A DNA stretch of 44,050 nucleotides, taken from the NCBI GenBank assembly GCA_005791685.1, contig SXVG01000023.1, positions 1-44,050 on the forward strand, read 5' to 3'. The first letter of the stretch is position 1. Every line of letters starts with the position of its first letter. The position numbers and the translations under genes were made by a program. Under the pieces are notes generated by a model. It was not told where the DNA came from. It made no database searches and was given only the letters and a program-made list of their open reading frames with translations. Below are positions 16,616 through 24,174 of this stretch, one piece after another. This stretch comes from Methylotenera sp. (GTDB taxonomy: Bacteria; Pseudomonadota; Gammaproteobacteria; Burkholderiales; Methylophilaceae).

Positions 16616-17204
16616 GGCGTCTTTCTAGCATGGCTTGGGCGAGGGTGCCACTGTCCACGTATTCTATTTCTCCACCCATGGGCATGCCACGGGCAATGCG
16701 GCTGGTTTTGATGCCGCGCGCCTTAAGCAGTTCGCTGATGTAATGCGCGGTGGCATCGCCTTCTACCGTGTAATTGGTGGCCAATACCACTTCTTGCACC
16801 ACGCCGTCTTGCGCGCGTTTAATCAGTTTATCCAGGTGAATTTCTTTAGGCCCCACCCCGTCTAGCGGTGACAAGCGACCCATTAATACAAAATACATGC
16901 CGCTGTAGGCGCGGGTATTTTCCAGCATCAGTAAGTCGGTAGGCATTTCCACCACGCACAACAAATGCTTATCGCGATTTTCTGAGGCACACAGCGGACA
17001 CACGGTTTGTTCGCTAAAGGTGTTGCATAGATGGCAATGATCGACCACCTGCAGGGCTTGATCCAGTGCCGAGGCCAAAGCGCTGGCGCCTTTTCTATCA
17101 CGTTGCAATAAATAGTAAGCCATGCGCTGTGCGGACTTAGGCCCTACGCCAGGTAAGCAACGTAAACTGTCTATCAGCCGTTCTAGGGCAGGTGGGTTTT
17201 TCAT
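16605..17204 (-). CDS. recR: Recombination mediator RecR
   Basis: RecR works with RecF/RecO to load RecA at gapped DNA. The protein has 199 residues, the standard length. It shows an N-terminal helix-hairpin-helix (CLPGVGPKSAQRMAYYLL), a four-cysteine zinc site (C57, C60, C69, C72) and a Toprim domain from about residue 80 (LLCVVEMPTDLLMLE). The C-terminal Walker-B-like part includes RIARGMPMGGEIEY. It is downstream of ybaB (22-base gap) and dnaX in the classic dnaX-ybaB-recR operon. Confidence 0.97.
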   Translation of the reverse strand: MKNPPALERLIDSLRCLPGVGPKSAQRMAYYLLQRDRKGASALASALDQALQVVDHCHLCNTFSEQTVCPLCASENRDKHLLCVVEMPTDLLMLENTRAYSGMYFVLMGRLSPLDGVGPKEIHLDKLIKRAQDGVVQEVVLATNYTVEGDATAHYISELLKARGIKTSRIARGMPMGGEIEYVDSGTLAQAMLERRRIT

Positions 17205-17226
17205 TAAGCGTGAATAAGGGTTGAGC

Positions 17227-17535
17227 TTAAAATGGCAGTTTCATGCCAGCCGGCATGTAGTTGGCCATGCGCGCCGACGAAGTGGCTTCGGCTTTAGCCG
17301 TGGCATCTTTTAAAGCAATCACCAATAAATCTTCCAAGGTTTCTTTGTCGTCCATGACGCTGTCGTCTAGGGTGACGCGTTTGACCACATTGTTGCAAGC
17401 CATGGTCACTTTAACCAAGCCATTGCTGGCCACGCCTTCCACGTCGATATTAGCCAATTCTGCCTGGGCTTTTTGCATGTTTGCTTGCATTTGCTGGGCC
17501 TGTTTCATCATATTGGCCATGCCGCCTTTCATCAT
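17227..17535 (-). CDS. ybaB: YbaB/EbfC nucleoid-associated protein
   Basis: This small dimeric DNA-binding protein of the YbaB/EbfC family, 102 residues, is Met/Gln-rich at its N-terminus (GGMANMMKQAQQMQANMQKAQ), with a central sheet VEGVASNGLVKVTMACNN and a C-terminal helix. It lies between dnaX (28-base gap) and recR, the usual arrangement, and probably binds DNA with little specificity. The function of the family remains loosely defined. Confidence 0.95.
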   Translation of the reverse strand: MMKGGMANMMKQAQQMQANMQKAQAELANIDVEGVASNGLVKVTMACNNVVKRVTLDDSVMDDKETLEDLLVIALKDATAKAEATSSARMANYMPAGMKLPF

Positions 17536-17563
17536 AGTGCTGCTCCTGGTATTAAATTAAAGG

Positions 17564-19222
17564 TTAAATAGGTTTGATGCTGTTAGGAATGATTTGTGCG
17601 CCAAAATCGTTGATCAAGGCTTGCACAAAACTGTCGTTGTCTATGGCGGTTTGCGCCGTGCTTTGTGCCTGCGCTTTTTCTTGGCTGATTTGTTGGGCTG
17701 GGGTGTTGCCGCTGCCACCCACACTGAATTGCAATTTTATCTTTCTATCGAAATGCTGACTGATGGCGCTGCTTAATTTTTCTTGGTAATTGGGCAGCAG
17801 CAAGTGTTTTTGCGCTTCTGGTACGCTGAGGCTGATGCTGTTTTCATCAAAACTAATGAGTTCGCAGTTCTGCGATAAGGCGCGCGCTAGGCCCAATTTT
17901 AATTGATCAACCAAGCCACGCCAATTGCCATTAAATTGCCCAACCACGGCCATGGGTGCGTCAGTTTTTGTAGTTATCGTGTCTGCGGATAGTGGGGACT
18001 GTGCTTCTGGTGCCGGCTGACTGACTATTACGTCGGCGTTTGTTTCTATGGGGGCGACGTCAGGGTGGGGCGCTACTGCTGGCGTTGCGCTCAGAATTTT
18101 TGCTGGCGGCGTGTGCGTAGTGGTGGCGCGCTCTGCTTGGCTAGGGGTGAAGGCCAGCATGCGTAACAAAGTCATGCTAAACCCGGCAAATTCGTCCGGG
18201 GCTAAGCTGATGTCGCGGCGACCGAGCAAGGCGATTTGATAATACAACTGCAAGCTTGCCGCCGGTATTCTTTGTGCTAAATCGAGCAAGATGGCGCGCT
18301 CGGGCAAGTCATTGGCCACGCTGTCTGGCACCGTTTGAGCCACGGCTATTTGATGCAGCAATTGCGCCAAATCGTTTAAGGCGCTTTCAAACGACAGGCT
18401 ACGTTGTTCCATGGCCTGGGCCTGGGCGATTAATGCCACGCCATCGCCGGCCAGTAGAGCATTGAGCAGTTGATACAAATAGCTTTGGTCGATGGCGCCT
18501 AACATGGCACGCACTTCGGCTTCATTGACCGTTTGGCCGCCATAGGCGATGGCTTGGTCGGTTAAAGATAAGGCGTCACGCATGCTGCCATCCGCTGCGC
18601 GGGCGATGAGGTGTAAGGCAGATGCTTGATAGGGGATGGCCTCTTGTGTCAGTATGTTTTGCAAGTGCTCGATGATGGAGTTGCCGGCCATTTGCCGTAA
18701 ATTGAACTGCAAGCAACGTGACAACACCGTGACCGGTACTTTTTGCGGATCGGTGGTGGCCAGTATGAATTTTACGTGTGCCGGCGGTTCTTCCAGCGTT
18801 TTAAGCATGGCGTTGAAAGCACTTTTGGACAGCATGTGCACTTCAGCGATGATGTAGACCTTAAAGCGACCGGCGGTGGGTGTATACTGGGCATTGTCTA
18901 ACAAATCGCGCATGGCGTCGACTTGGGTATTGCTGGCAGCATCGACTTCGATTAAATCAACAAAACGACCGCGATCAATTTCCGTGCAAGCACCGCATAC
19001 GCCGCAAGGCTTGGCGCTAATGCCGGTTTCGCAGTTTAAAGATTTGGCTAAAATACGGGCTAAGGTGGTTTTACCTACCCCGCGGGTGCCGGTAAATAAA
19101 TAGGCATGGTGCAAGCGTTGTTGCTCCAATGCGTTGCTTAAGGCGCGCACCACATGGTCTTGTCCAACCAAGGTTTCGAATGATTTTGGGCGCCATTTAC
19201 GCGCCAGTACTTGGTAGCTCAT
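17564..19222 (-). CDS. dnaX: DNA polymerase III subunit gamma/tau
   Basis: DnaX is the ATPase of the clamp loader that places the beta clamp on DNA. The protein has 552 residues. Walker A GTRGVGKTT is at 45-53, and the zinc-binding cysteines are at 64, 73, 76 and 79. Walker B-like VYIIAEVHMLS carries Glu-Val in place of the common Asp-Glu, and LEEPPAHVKFILATTDPQKVP and sensor regions follow. After about residue 360 comes a low-complexity Ala/Pro/Thr linker and then a tau-type domain that binds polymerase. I found no clear A-rich slippery site where a short gamma product would be made. The gene follows the SRP RNA gene in the same direction. Confidence 0.96.
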   Translation of the reverse strand: MSYQVLARKWRPKSFETLVGQDHVVRALSNALEQQRLHHAYLFTGTRGVGKTTLARILAKSLNCETGISAKPCGVCGACTEIDRGRFVDLIEVDAASNTQVDAMRDLLDNAQYTPTAGRFKVYIIAEVHMLSKSAFNAMLKTLEEPPAHVKFILATTDPQKVPVTVLSRCLQFNLRQMAGNSIIEHLQNILTQEAIPYQASALHLIARAADGSMRDALSLTDQAIAYGGQTVNEAEVRAMLGAIDQSYLYQLLNALLAGDGVALIAQAQAMEQRSLSFESALNDLAQLLHQIAVAQTVPDSVANDLPERAILLDLAQRIPAASLQLYYQIALLGRRDISLAPDEFAGFSMTLLRMLAFTPSQAERATTTHTPPAKILSATPAVAPHPDVAPIETNADVIVSQPAPEAQSPLSADTITTKTDAPMAVVGQFNGNWRGLVDQLKLGLARALSQNCELISFDENSISLSVPEAQKHLLLPNYQEKLSSAISQHFDRKIKLQFSVGGSGNTPAQQISQEKAQAQSTAQTAIDNDSFVQALINDFGAQIIPNSIKPI

Positions 19223-19297
19223 GAGATTAATGCATCTGCTTTCATTGCTAATTTAATCGAATTTGGTAAAAACCCACAATAGCACTTTAGCCGAATT

Positions 19298-19381
19298 TAT
19301 TGAGCAAGTGTTAGGTCTCGTTATCACTGGCTTGCTCGCATCAATAGGGAGGCGAGCCTTGACCCCGGCACTTGCTCAATA
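19298..19381. repeat. Nested inverted repeats joining the SRP RNA 3' arm and its trailer
   Basis: TATTGAGCAAGTG (19298-19310) is a perfect 13-base reverse complement of CACTTGCTCAATA (19369-19381). The second copy lies inside the SRP RNA gene and the first in its trailer. Nested inside is a second pair, GCTCGC (19334-19339) with GCGAGC (19352-19357), the latter in the closing stem of the SRP RNA. In the minus-strand transcript the two pairs form one nested hairpin that competes with the normal SRP RNA fold. Confidence 0.7.
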
Positions 19382-19444
19382 GTTGTGGCTGCTTGCTTCC
19401 GCACCTGACCAAGTTGGCTACTTCACAATGCGGGGAGGCCCGCC
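19351..19444 (-). ncRNA. ffs: Small signal recognition particle RNA (4.5S RNA)
   Basis: This RNA partners the Ffh protein in co-translational targeting of membrane proteins. On the minus strand the universally conserved core is present: GGTCAGG (19410-19404), then a GGAA tetraloop (19400-19397), then AGCAGCC ending at 19387. The ends GGCGGGCC (19444-19437) and GGCTCGCC (19358-19351) pair over 8 positions (one G-U), followed by CCCC/GGGG pairing, which sets the roughly 94-nt length. A -10-like TAAAAT lies just upstream on the minus strand at about 19453-19458. dnaX begins 128 bases downstream on the same strand. The exact ends are estimated from the pairing. Confidence 0.92.
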
Positions 19445-19509
19445 AAGCCGTCATTTTACAATACTTTAAGGCTTAGACTGCAGTGCTCAGTAGAATATTT
19501 TGCAGCGCA

Positions 19510-20022
19510 TTAAATGCCGCCTAGGTCAGCGCCGCTGCTTTTCCACAGTAAATACACGCGGCAATCAAACTCCAGTTGGTGGTAGTTAGGTTCCATGTGC
19601 AAGCACAGTTGATAGAAGGCTTTGTCGTGCTGGCGTTCTTTTAAGTGGGCCAATTCATGCACGACTATCATGCGCAAGAAGTCCGCCGGACTGCTTTTAA
19701 AAAAGCTGGCGATGCGAATTTCTTTTTTGGCCTTGAGCTTCGTGCCTTGTACCCTGGAGATGGCGGTGTTAAGCCCCAGTGCATGATGATCTAGACTAAG
19801 CCTGTTGTCGTAATGCACTTTGTCTAAGAGTGGGGCGTTGCGTAAGAAAGCTTGCCTGATGTCGTTGCTGTATTGATAAAGGGCTTTATCGGTTTGCACG
19901 CTGTGTAATATTGGGTAGCGCTGGCTGATGTAGTCGCCTAACTGACCCTGTGCTTGCAACTGCCTAATTTTATCCTGCAAGTGCGCAGGGTAGTGTTGCA
20001 GGTATTTAAGCGGTGCGGTCAT
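19510..20022 (-). CDS. YgjP-like metallopeptidase-fold protein (M48/SprT-like)
   Basis: This 170-residue protein has a zinc-peptidase HELAH motif (residues 122-126) in FLRMIVVHELAHLKER, with a further conserved H132. The segment ALGLNTAISRVQGTKLKAKKEIRIA and the end MEPNYHQLEFDCRVYL match the YgjP-type family (related to DUF45). Substrate and role are not firmly known, and there is no signal peptide, so it is cytoplasmic. It lies downstream of the ferredoxin gene, separated by a strong terminator, so it is probably transcribed independently or by readthrough. Confidence 0.8.
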   Translation of the reverse strand: MTAPLKYLQHYPAHLQDKIRQLQAQGQLGDYISQRYPILHSVQTDKALYQYSNDIRQAFLRNAPLLDKVHYDNRLSLDHHALGLNTAISRVQGTKLKAKKEIRIASFFKSSPADFLRMIVVHELAHLKERQHDKAFYQLCLHMEPNYHQLEFDCRVYLLWKSSGADLGGI

Positions 20023-20041
20023 GTTAATGTGTTGGGCAGGA

Positions 20042-20069
20042 AATACAAAAGGAGGCCTAAGCCTCCTTT
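20042..20069 (-). terminator. Rho-independent terminator of the ferredoxin gene
   Basis: AAAGGAGGC (20048-20056) and GCCTCCTTT (20061-20069) form a perfect 9-bp stem with the 4-base loop CTAA. On the minus strand the stem runs into TTTTGTATTT, a good T tract, 19 bases after the ferredoxin stop codon. Confidence 0.85.
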
Positions 20070-20087
20070 ATTATCAGCCCTGCTGCG

Positions 20088-20411
20088 TTATTCGATTAAT
20101 AAATCGCGTTTGCCCGGTACACCGTTCATGGCATCGGCATCGTCTAAAGCAGCTTTGCGTGAGGTGATGACAGGCCAGAGTGCCGACAAGCGTGCATTCA
20201 GCGCAATGAATTCTTGCTGATCGGCCGGCACATCGTCTTCGGCGAAGATGGCTTCTGCCGGGCATTCTGCTACGCACAAGGTGCAGTCTATGCATTCGTC
20301 TGGGTTGATGGCGAGAAAGTTAGGGCCTTCGACAAAGCAATCGACGGGGCAGACATCGACGCAATCGGTAAATTTGCATTGAATACAGTTTTCAGTAACG
20401 ACGTAAGTCAT
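20088..20411 (-). CDS. fdxA: 7Fe ferredoxin (FdxA type)
   Basis: This 107-residue electron carrier binds one [3Fe-4S] and one [4Fe-4S] cluster. Cysteines at 9, 12, 17, 21 and 25 and at 40, 43, 46 and 50 follow the pattern of Azotobacter-type FdI, with the C-terminal extension of about 50 residues also typical. It is a separate gene, with cysN ending 105 bases upstream, but its position beside the sulfur operon, which lacks a flavoprotein sulfite reductase subunit, makes it a possible electron donor to CysI; that is inference. A -10-like TAAAAT sits in the upstream gap. Confidence 0.93.
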   Translation of the reverse strand: MTYVVTENCIQCKFTDCVDVCPVDCFVEGPNFLAINPDECIDCTLCVAECPAEAIFAEDDVPADQQEFIALNARLSALWPVITSRKAALDDADAMNGVPGKRDLLIE

Positions 20412-20515
20412 GTTTTATTCCTTAATAGCTAAATTTTGCTTATGGCTTATTTTAATGGAAATCGCGGTTTAATTAAATCAAAAATTTCAGCAGTAGCGGT
20501 GTCGCGCGTCTTGCT

Positions 20516-21802
20516 TTAAGCAATCATGCCGGCACCGACGGTATTGTTGGTGCTTTCGTCGATAATGATAAAGGCCCCGGTGGCACGATTAACGCTGTAC
20601 GGGTCTACCATCAGCGACTGCGCCAATTTAAAGCTGATGCGGGCAATGTCGTTCATTTTTAAATCACTGCTGGCTTGTTGCTCTAAGGTGTTGACGTCGA
20701 CCTTGTACTGTATGGCCGCCACTTTGGCTTTGGATTCGCGGGTGGTGTGGCGTATCACGTAGGTGCGCGCGGTCGATAAAGGTGTTTCGGATAGCCAGCA
20801 GACAAAGGCTTCGATTTGTTTAACCGGTTCTTGTGCTTCATGGCTTTTGACTATCATGTCGCCGCGTGAGGTGTCGATTTCGTCTTCCAATAGCAAGGTG
20901 ATGCTTTGCTCGGTTTTGGCGGTTTGCAATTGGGTTTCACCCAGTTGTATGGCTTTGACTTTAGATTGGTAGCCGTTAGGCAACACCGTCACGGCATCGC
21001 CGACCGCGATCTCACCAGACTCTATGCGCCCCATAAAGCCACGGAAGTCATGTAAATCAGCGTCGGCGCTGGCATGCGGGCGGCAGACGAATTGCACTGG
21101 GAAGCGGAATGCTTCCTTGCCTTCGGTGTGCGCCGCCGGGGCTTTTTCCAGCATTTCCAACAAGGTTTCGCCTTTGTACCAATCCATGTTATGCAAACGA
21201 TCAACCAGCATGTCGCCAGCCAAAGCCGACAAGGGGATGAAACGGATGTCGCGGGCCTGGGCCAAGCCTATATCTTTGGCGAAAGCTAAATAATCGGCAC
21301 AAATTTTGTCGTATGTGGCTTGGTCGTAGTCAACCAAGTCCATTTTGTTCACCGCCACCACGATGTGTTGTATGCCCACTAGATGCGCCAAATAGCTGTG
21401 GCGACGGGTTTGCGTGAGCACGCCACGGCGTGCGTCTATCAATATGATGGCAAGGTTGGCGGTGGAGGCGGCCGTGACCATGTTGCGCGTGTATTGCTCG
21501 TGGCCAGGCGCATCGGCAATGATGTATTTGCGGGTGCCGGTTGAGAAATAGCGGTAGGCCACGTCTATGGTGATGCCTTGTTCACGTTCGGCTTGCAAGC
21601 CGTCGGTTAACAGCGACAAATCCACCGCGCTAAGCCCACGTTTTTCCGAGGTGCGTGACATTTGCGTCAAGGTGTCGGCTAGAATAGTTTTGCTGTCGAA
21701 TAGCAAGCGGCCGATTAGCGTACTTTTGCCGTCATCGACTGAGCCGCAGGTCATGAAGCGCAATAAGCTGTCGTTATGGTGTGTGTCGTTATGAGTGGTC
21801 AT
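20516..21802 (-). CDS. cysN: Sulfate adenylyltransferase subunit 1 (GTPase)
   Basis: CysN uses GTP hydrolysis to drive ATP sulfurylase, making adenosine 5'-phosphosulfate (APS) with CysD. The protein has 428 residues and resembles EF-Tu: G1 GSVDDGKST (20-28), EREQGITIDVAYRYF as switch I, G3 DAPGH in IIADAPGHEQYTRNM, and G4 NKMD in VAVNKMDLVDY, followed by two beta-barrel domains. It stops after the CysN domains, with no fused APS kinase (CysC). This fits a pathway in which APS is reduced directly. It is the last gene of the cys run; cysD ends 54 bases upstream. Confidence 0.96.
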   Translation of the reverse strand: MTTHNDTHHNDSLLRFMTCGSVDDGKSTLIGRLLFDSKTILADTLTQMSRTSEKRGLSAVDLSLLTDGLQAEREQGITIDVAYRYFSTGTRKYIIADAPGHEQYTRNMVTAASTANLAIILIDARRGVLTQTRRHSYLAHLVGIQHIVVAVNKMDLVDYDQATYDKICADYLAFAKDIGLAQARDIRFIPLSALAGDMLVDRLHNMDWYKGETLLEMLEKAPAAHTEGKEAFRFPVQFVCRPHASADADLHDFRGFMGRIESGEIAVGDAVTVLPNGYQSKVKAIQLGETQLQTAKTEQSITLLLEDEIDTSRGDMIVKSHEAQEPVKQIEAFVCWLSETPLSTARTYVIRHTTRESKAKVAAIQYKVDVNTLEQQASSDLKMNDIARISFKLAQSLMVDPYSVNRATGAFIIIDESTNNTVGAGMIA

Positions 21803-21856
21803 AGTGTCTGTGTTTTAAATTCAATGTTCAGTAAGGCCATGGCGCCAGTGGCGAAA

Positions 21857-22798
21857 TTAAAAGTAGCCTTCCTTTTTACGTTGTTCCATGGAGGCGTCCG
21901 ATGTTTGGTCGTCTAAACGGGTGGCACCGCGTTCGGTAATGGTGGAGGTGGCGGTCTCCAGCACGATTTTTTCTATGCTGTCGGCATCGGATAACACTGG
22001 CGCCGTGCAACTGATGTCGCCCACGGTTCTAAAGCGTACTTGCATATTGATGATGTCTTCACCGGCTTTAGCGGGGTTAGCGATGTCGCCATTGACCAAG
22101 GGCACGTTGACCGGCACGATGGATCCGCCGCGCATCACCACGTCGCGTTGATGGGCAAAATAAATGCTAGGCAAGGCCAGTTTTTCGCGCTCTATGTATT
22201 GCCAAACGTCCATTTCCGTCCAGTTGGAAATAGGGAAGGCGCGTATGTTTTCACCTTTATGCGAACGGGCGTTGTACAAATTCCATAATTCTGGGCGTTG
22301 ATTTTTAGGATCCCATTGGCCAAATTCATCGCGGAAACTCATGATGCGTTCCTTGGCGCGGGCTTTTTCTTCATCGCGTCTGGCGCCGCCTATGCAGCAA
22401 TCAAAGCCGAACTCTTCTATGGCTTCTAGCAAAGTCACGGATTGGTGTTTGTTGCGCGATTCGTCGGCCGATTTCAGTACCACTGTGCCGCGTTGCATGG
22501 AGTCTTCCACCGAACGCACGATTAAGCGTTCGCCTAATTCGGCAGCGCGTTGGTCACGGAAATCGATGACTTCCTGGTAGTTGTGGCCGGTGTCGATGTG
22601 CATCAATGGAAAGGGGAAACGCCCTGGTCTAAAGGCTTTCTCGGCCAAGCGCAATATGCACAAGGAATCTTTACCGCCAGAAAATAGCAAGACCGGGTTG
22701 CTGCATTGCCCTGCCACCTCACGCAAGATGTGTATGGCTTCGGATTCTAGCCAATCCAAATGGGATAAGGCTTGCTGTTTTGATGTGTGTATCGTCAT
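21857..22798 (-). CDS. cysD: Sulfate adenylyltransferase subunit 2
   Basis: CysD is the catalytic subunit that adenylates sulfate. The protein has 313 residues. The PP-loop SGGKDS spans residues 40-45, followed by HIDTGHNYQEVIDFRD, GGARRDEEKARAKERI and FPISNWTEMDVWQYI, all family hallmarks. The C-terminal tail DQTSDASMEQRKKEGYF is the usual ending. It starts 3 bases after the cysH stop and precedes cysN, so the two subunits come from one mRNA. Confidence 0.97.
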   Translation of the reverse strand: MTIHTSKQQALSHLDWLESEAIHILREVAGQCSNPVLLFSGGKDSLCILRLAEKAFRPGRFPFPLMHIDTGHNYQEVIDFRDQRAAELGERLIVRSVEDSMQRGTVVLKSADESRNKHQSVTLLEAIEEFGFDCCIGGARRDEEKARAKERIMSFRDEFGQWDPKNQRPELWNLYNARSHKGENIRAFPISNWTEMDVWQYIEREKLALPSIYFAHQRDVVMRGGSIVPVNVPLVNGDIANPAKAGEDIINMQVRFRTVGDISCTAPVLSDADSIEKIVLETATSTITERGATRLDDQTSDASMEQRKKEGYF

Positions 22799-22801
22799 AA
22801 G

Positions 22802-23557
22802 TTATTTTTTTACGTGTAATCCGCATTCTTTGTTTAAAGGGTCTTCCCACCACCAGCGCCCAGCGCGGACGTCTTCGCCCATGGCTATGGCGCGCGTGCA
22901 AGGCGCGCAGCCTATGCTGGGGTAAAACTGCTCGTGCAGTTGGTTGTAAGGCACTTGGTGTAAGTGCACGTAGGCCCACACTTCTTGCTCGGTCCAATCG
23001 CTTAATGGGTTGAATTTTTCCAGTTTATTGCCTTCGTCAAATTCGCGCACCGGTAGGCTTGCTCGGGTGCTGGCTTGTGCAGCACGCATGCCGGTGACCC
23101 AAGCGTCTTGGCCAGCCAGTGCCCGTTGTAAGGGCTCTACTTTGCGCATGTAGCAACAGCTTTTACGTAAGTCTATGCTGTCGTAAAACGCATTGATGCC
23201 ATGCTCTTTAATGTAAGTCTCAACCGCCGCGTGTTGTGGGAAGTAGACGTCCAGCTTGGTTTGGTAATGGCTTTCCACTTGCGCCATTAAGTCGTAGGTT
23301 TCAACGGGCAGGCGGCCGGTATCCAAGGAGAAAATACGGATAGCCAATTGATTACGCAAAATAATGTCGGTCAGCACCATGTCTTCGGCACCAAAGCTAT
23401 TGGCAAAGCTAATGCGATTTAACGTCAGACTGGCATCTTTTAATAAGCGCAGTACTTGCTCGGCTTTTTGCTCAACGCTGGCTGCTAGCTCAGTCGTCAA
23501 TTCAGGATGAATGGCCGGATTGCGGGCCTTGCTTGTTATTGAAGAAGTGGCTGACAT
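22802..23557 (-). CDS. cysH: Iron-sulfur adenylylsulfate (APS) reductase
   Basis: This enzyme of the CysH family, 251 residues, reduces APS to sulfite. Cysteine pairs C134-C135 (KSCCYMRKVEPL) and C217-x-x-C220 (GCAPC) bind a [4Fe-4S] cluster, which marks the APS-type rather than the PAPS-type enzyme. The C-terminal C245 in KECGLH is the catalytic nucleophile. The PP-loop-like SFGAEDMVL is near residues 54-62. This agrees with the absence of an APS kinase gene. It sits between the DUF934 gene (5-base gap) and cysD (3-base gap). Confidence 0.95.
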   Translation of the reverse strand: MSATSSITSKARNPAIHPELTTELAASVEQKAEQVLRLLKDASLTLNRISFANSFGAEDMVLTDIILRNQLAIRIFSLDTGRLPVETYDLMAQVESHYQTKLDVYFPQHAAVETYIKEHGINAFYDSIDLRKSCCYMRKVEPLQRALAGQDAWVTGMRAAQASTRASLPVREFDEGNKLEKFNPLSDWTEQEVWAYVHLHQVPYNQLHEQFYPSIGCAPCTRAIAMGEDVRAGRWWWEDPLNKECGLHVKK

Positions 23558-23562
23558 GTCGC

Positions 23563-24174
23563 TTACCTGTTGTAGCGCCTAAAGGCTGGCCGCGCTTCAT
23601 CGACGGCGCCTTGGTAGGGTGCGCTAAAGTCATTCAAGCTGGCTAGGGCATCCGTGGCACTGCGGTCGGCGCGCAGAGCAAAGCTGTTAAAGCCGCTGCG
23701 TTTGAGGAAAAACAATTGGTCGCGTAGCACGTCACCTAGCGCGCGCAATTCGTTTTTAAAGCCGTAGCGGCTGCGCAATAAAGTGCCCAGTGAGAAGATG
23801 CGGCCATCGGCAAAGCGCTCCACGTGCACGGCAATAATCGGCAGTGCATTTAAATTGGCTTGCGCCTGACTTAAGTCGCTTAATGATTCGTGGGTGTCTA
23901 GCCACACACCGATTTCTTGCTTGGCTAGGCGCGTTTGCAATTCTGCGCGTCTGGCGATGAATACCGTTAGCGGGACAATCACTTTGCCGCTGGCTGGAAT
24001 AAGCGTGCCCGCGATCTGTTCTGGTGTGACGGTTTGCTCGCCGGTTAATTTAAACAAGACGATCTTGCCGGCTTGTTTGCGCACTTCCTGTTGCGAAGCG
24101 GGCAATTGGACTAATTGCCAGGCATCATCGCTGATTTGTGCGCCATCGCTTTGCAGGGTGATTAAATGGCTCAT
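23563..24174 (-). CDS. DUF934 protein of the sulfite-reduction operon
   Basis: This 203-residue protein is of the DUF934 family, almost always encoded between cysI and cysH in beta- and gammaproteobacteria of this operon type. The family signatures are visible in the middle and end: IGVWLDTHESLSDL, LPIIAVHVERFADGRIFSLG and LRSRYGFKNELRALGDVL, with GFNSFALR near the C-terminus. It has no catalytic motif I recognise. An oxidoreductase or sulfite-reductase assembly role has been suggested by context only. The start overlaps the cysI stop by 4 bases, so it is co-translated with cysI. Confidence 0.85.
   Translation of the reverse strand: MSHLITLQSDGAQISDDAWQLVQLPASQQEVRKQAGKIVLFKLTGEQTVTPEQIAGTLIPASGKVIVPLTVFIARRAELQTRLAKQEIGVWLDTHESLSDLSQAQANLNALPIIAVHVERFADGRIFSLGTLLRSRYGFKNELRALGDVLRDQLFFLKRSGFNSFALRADRSATDALASLNDFSAPYQGAVDEARPAFRRYNR

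Noticed and set aside
17564..19222. Programmed frameshift site in dnaX
   Set aside because: The A-rich runs seen (for example near 18736) are not at the gamma/tau boundary and do not form a convincing slippery heptamer with a downstream hairpin.
19510..20411. Idea that the YgjP-like gene and the ferredoxin form one operon
   Set aside because: A strong terminator with T run (20042-20069) lies between them on the transcribed strand, although readthrough is possible.
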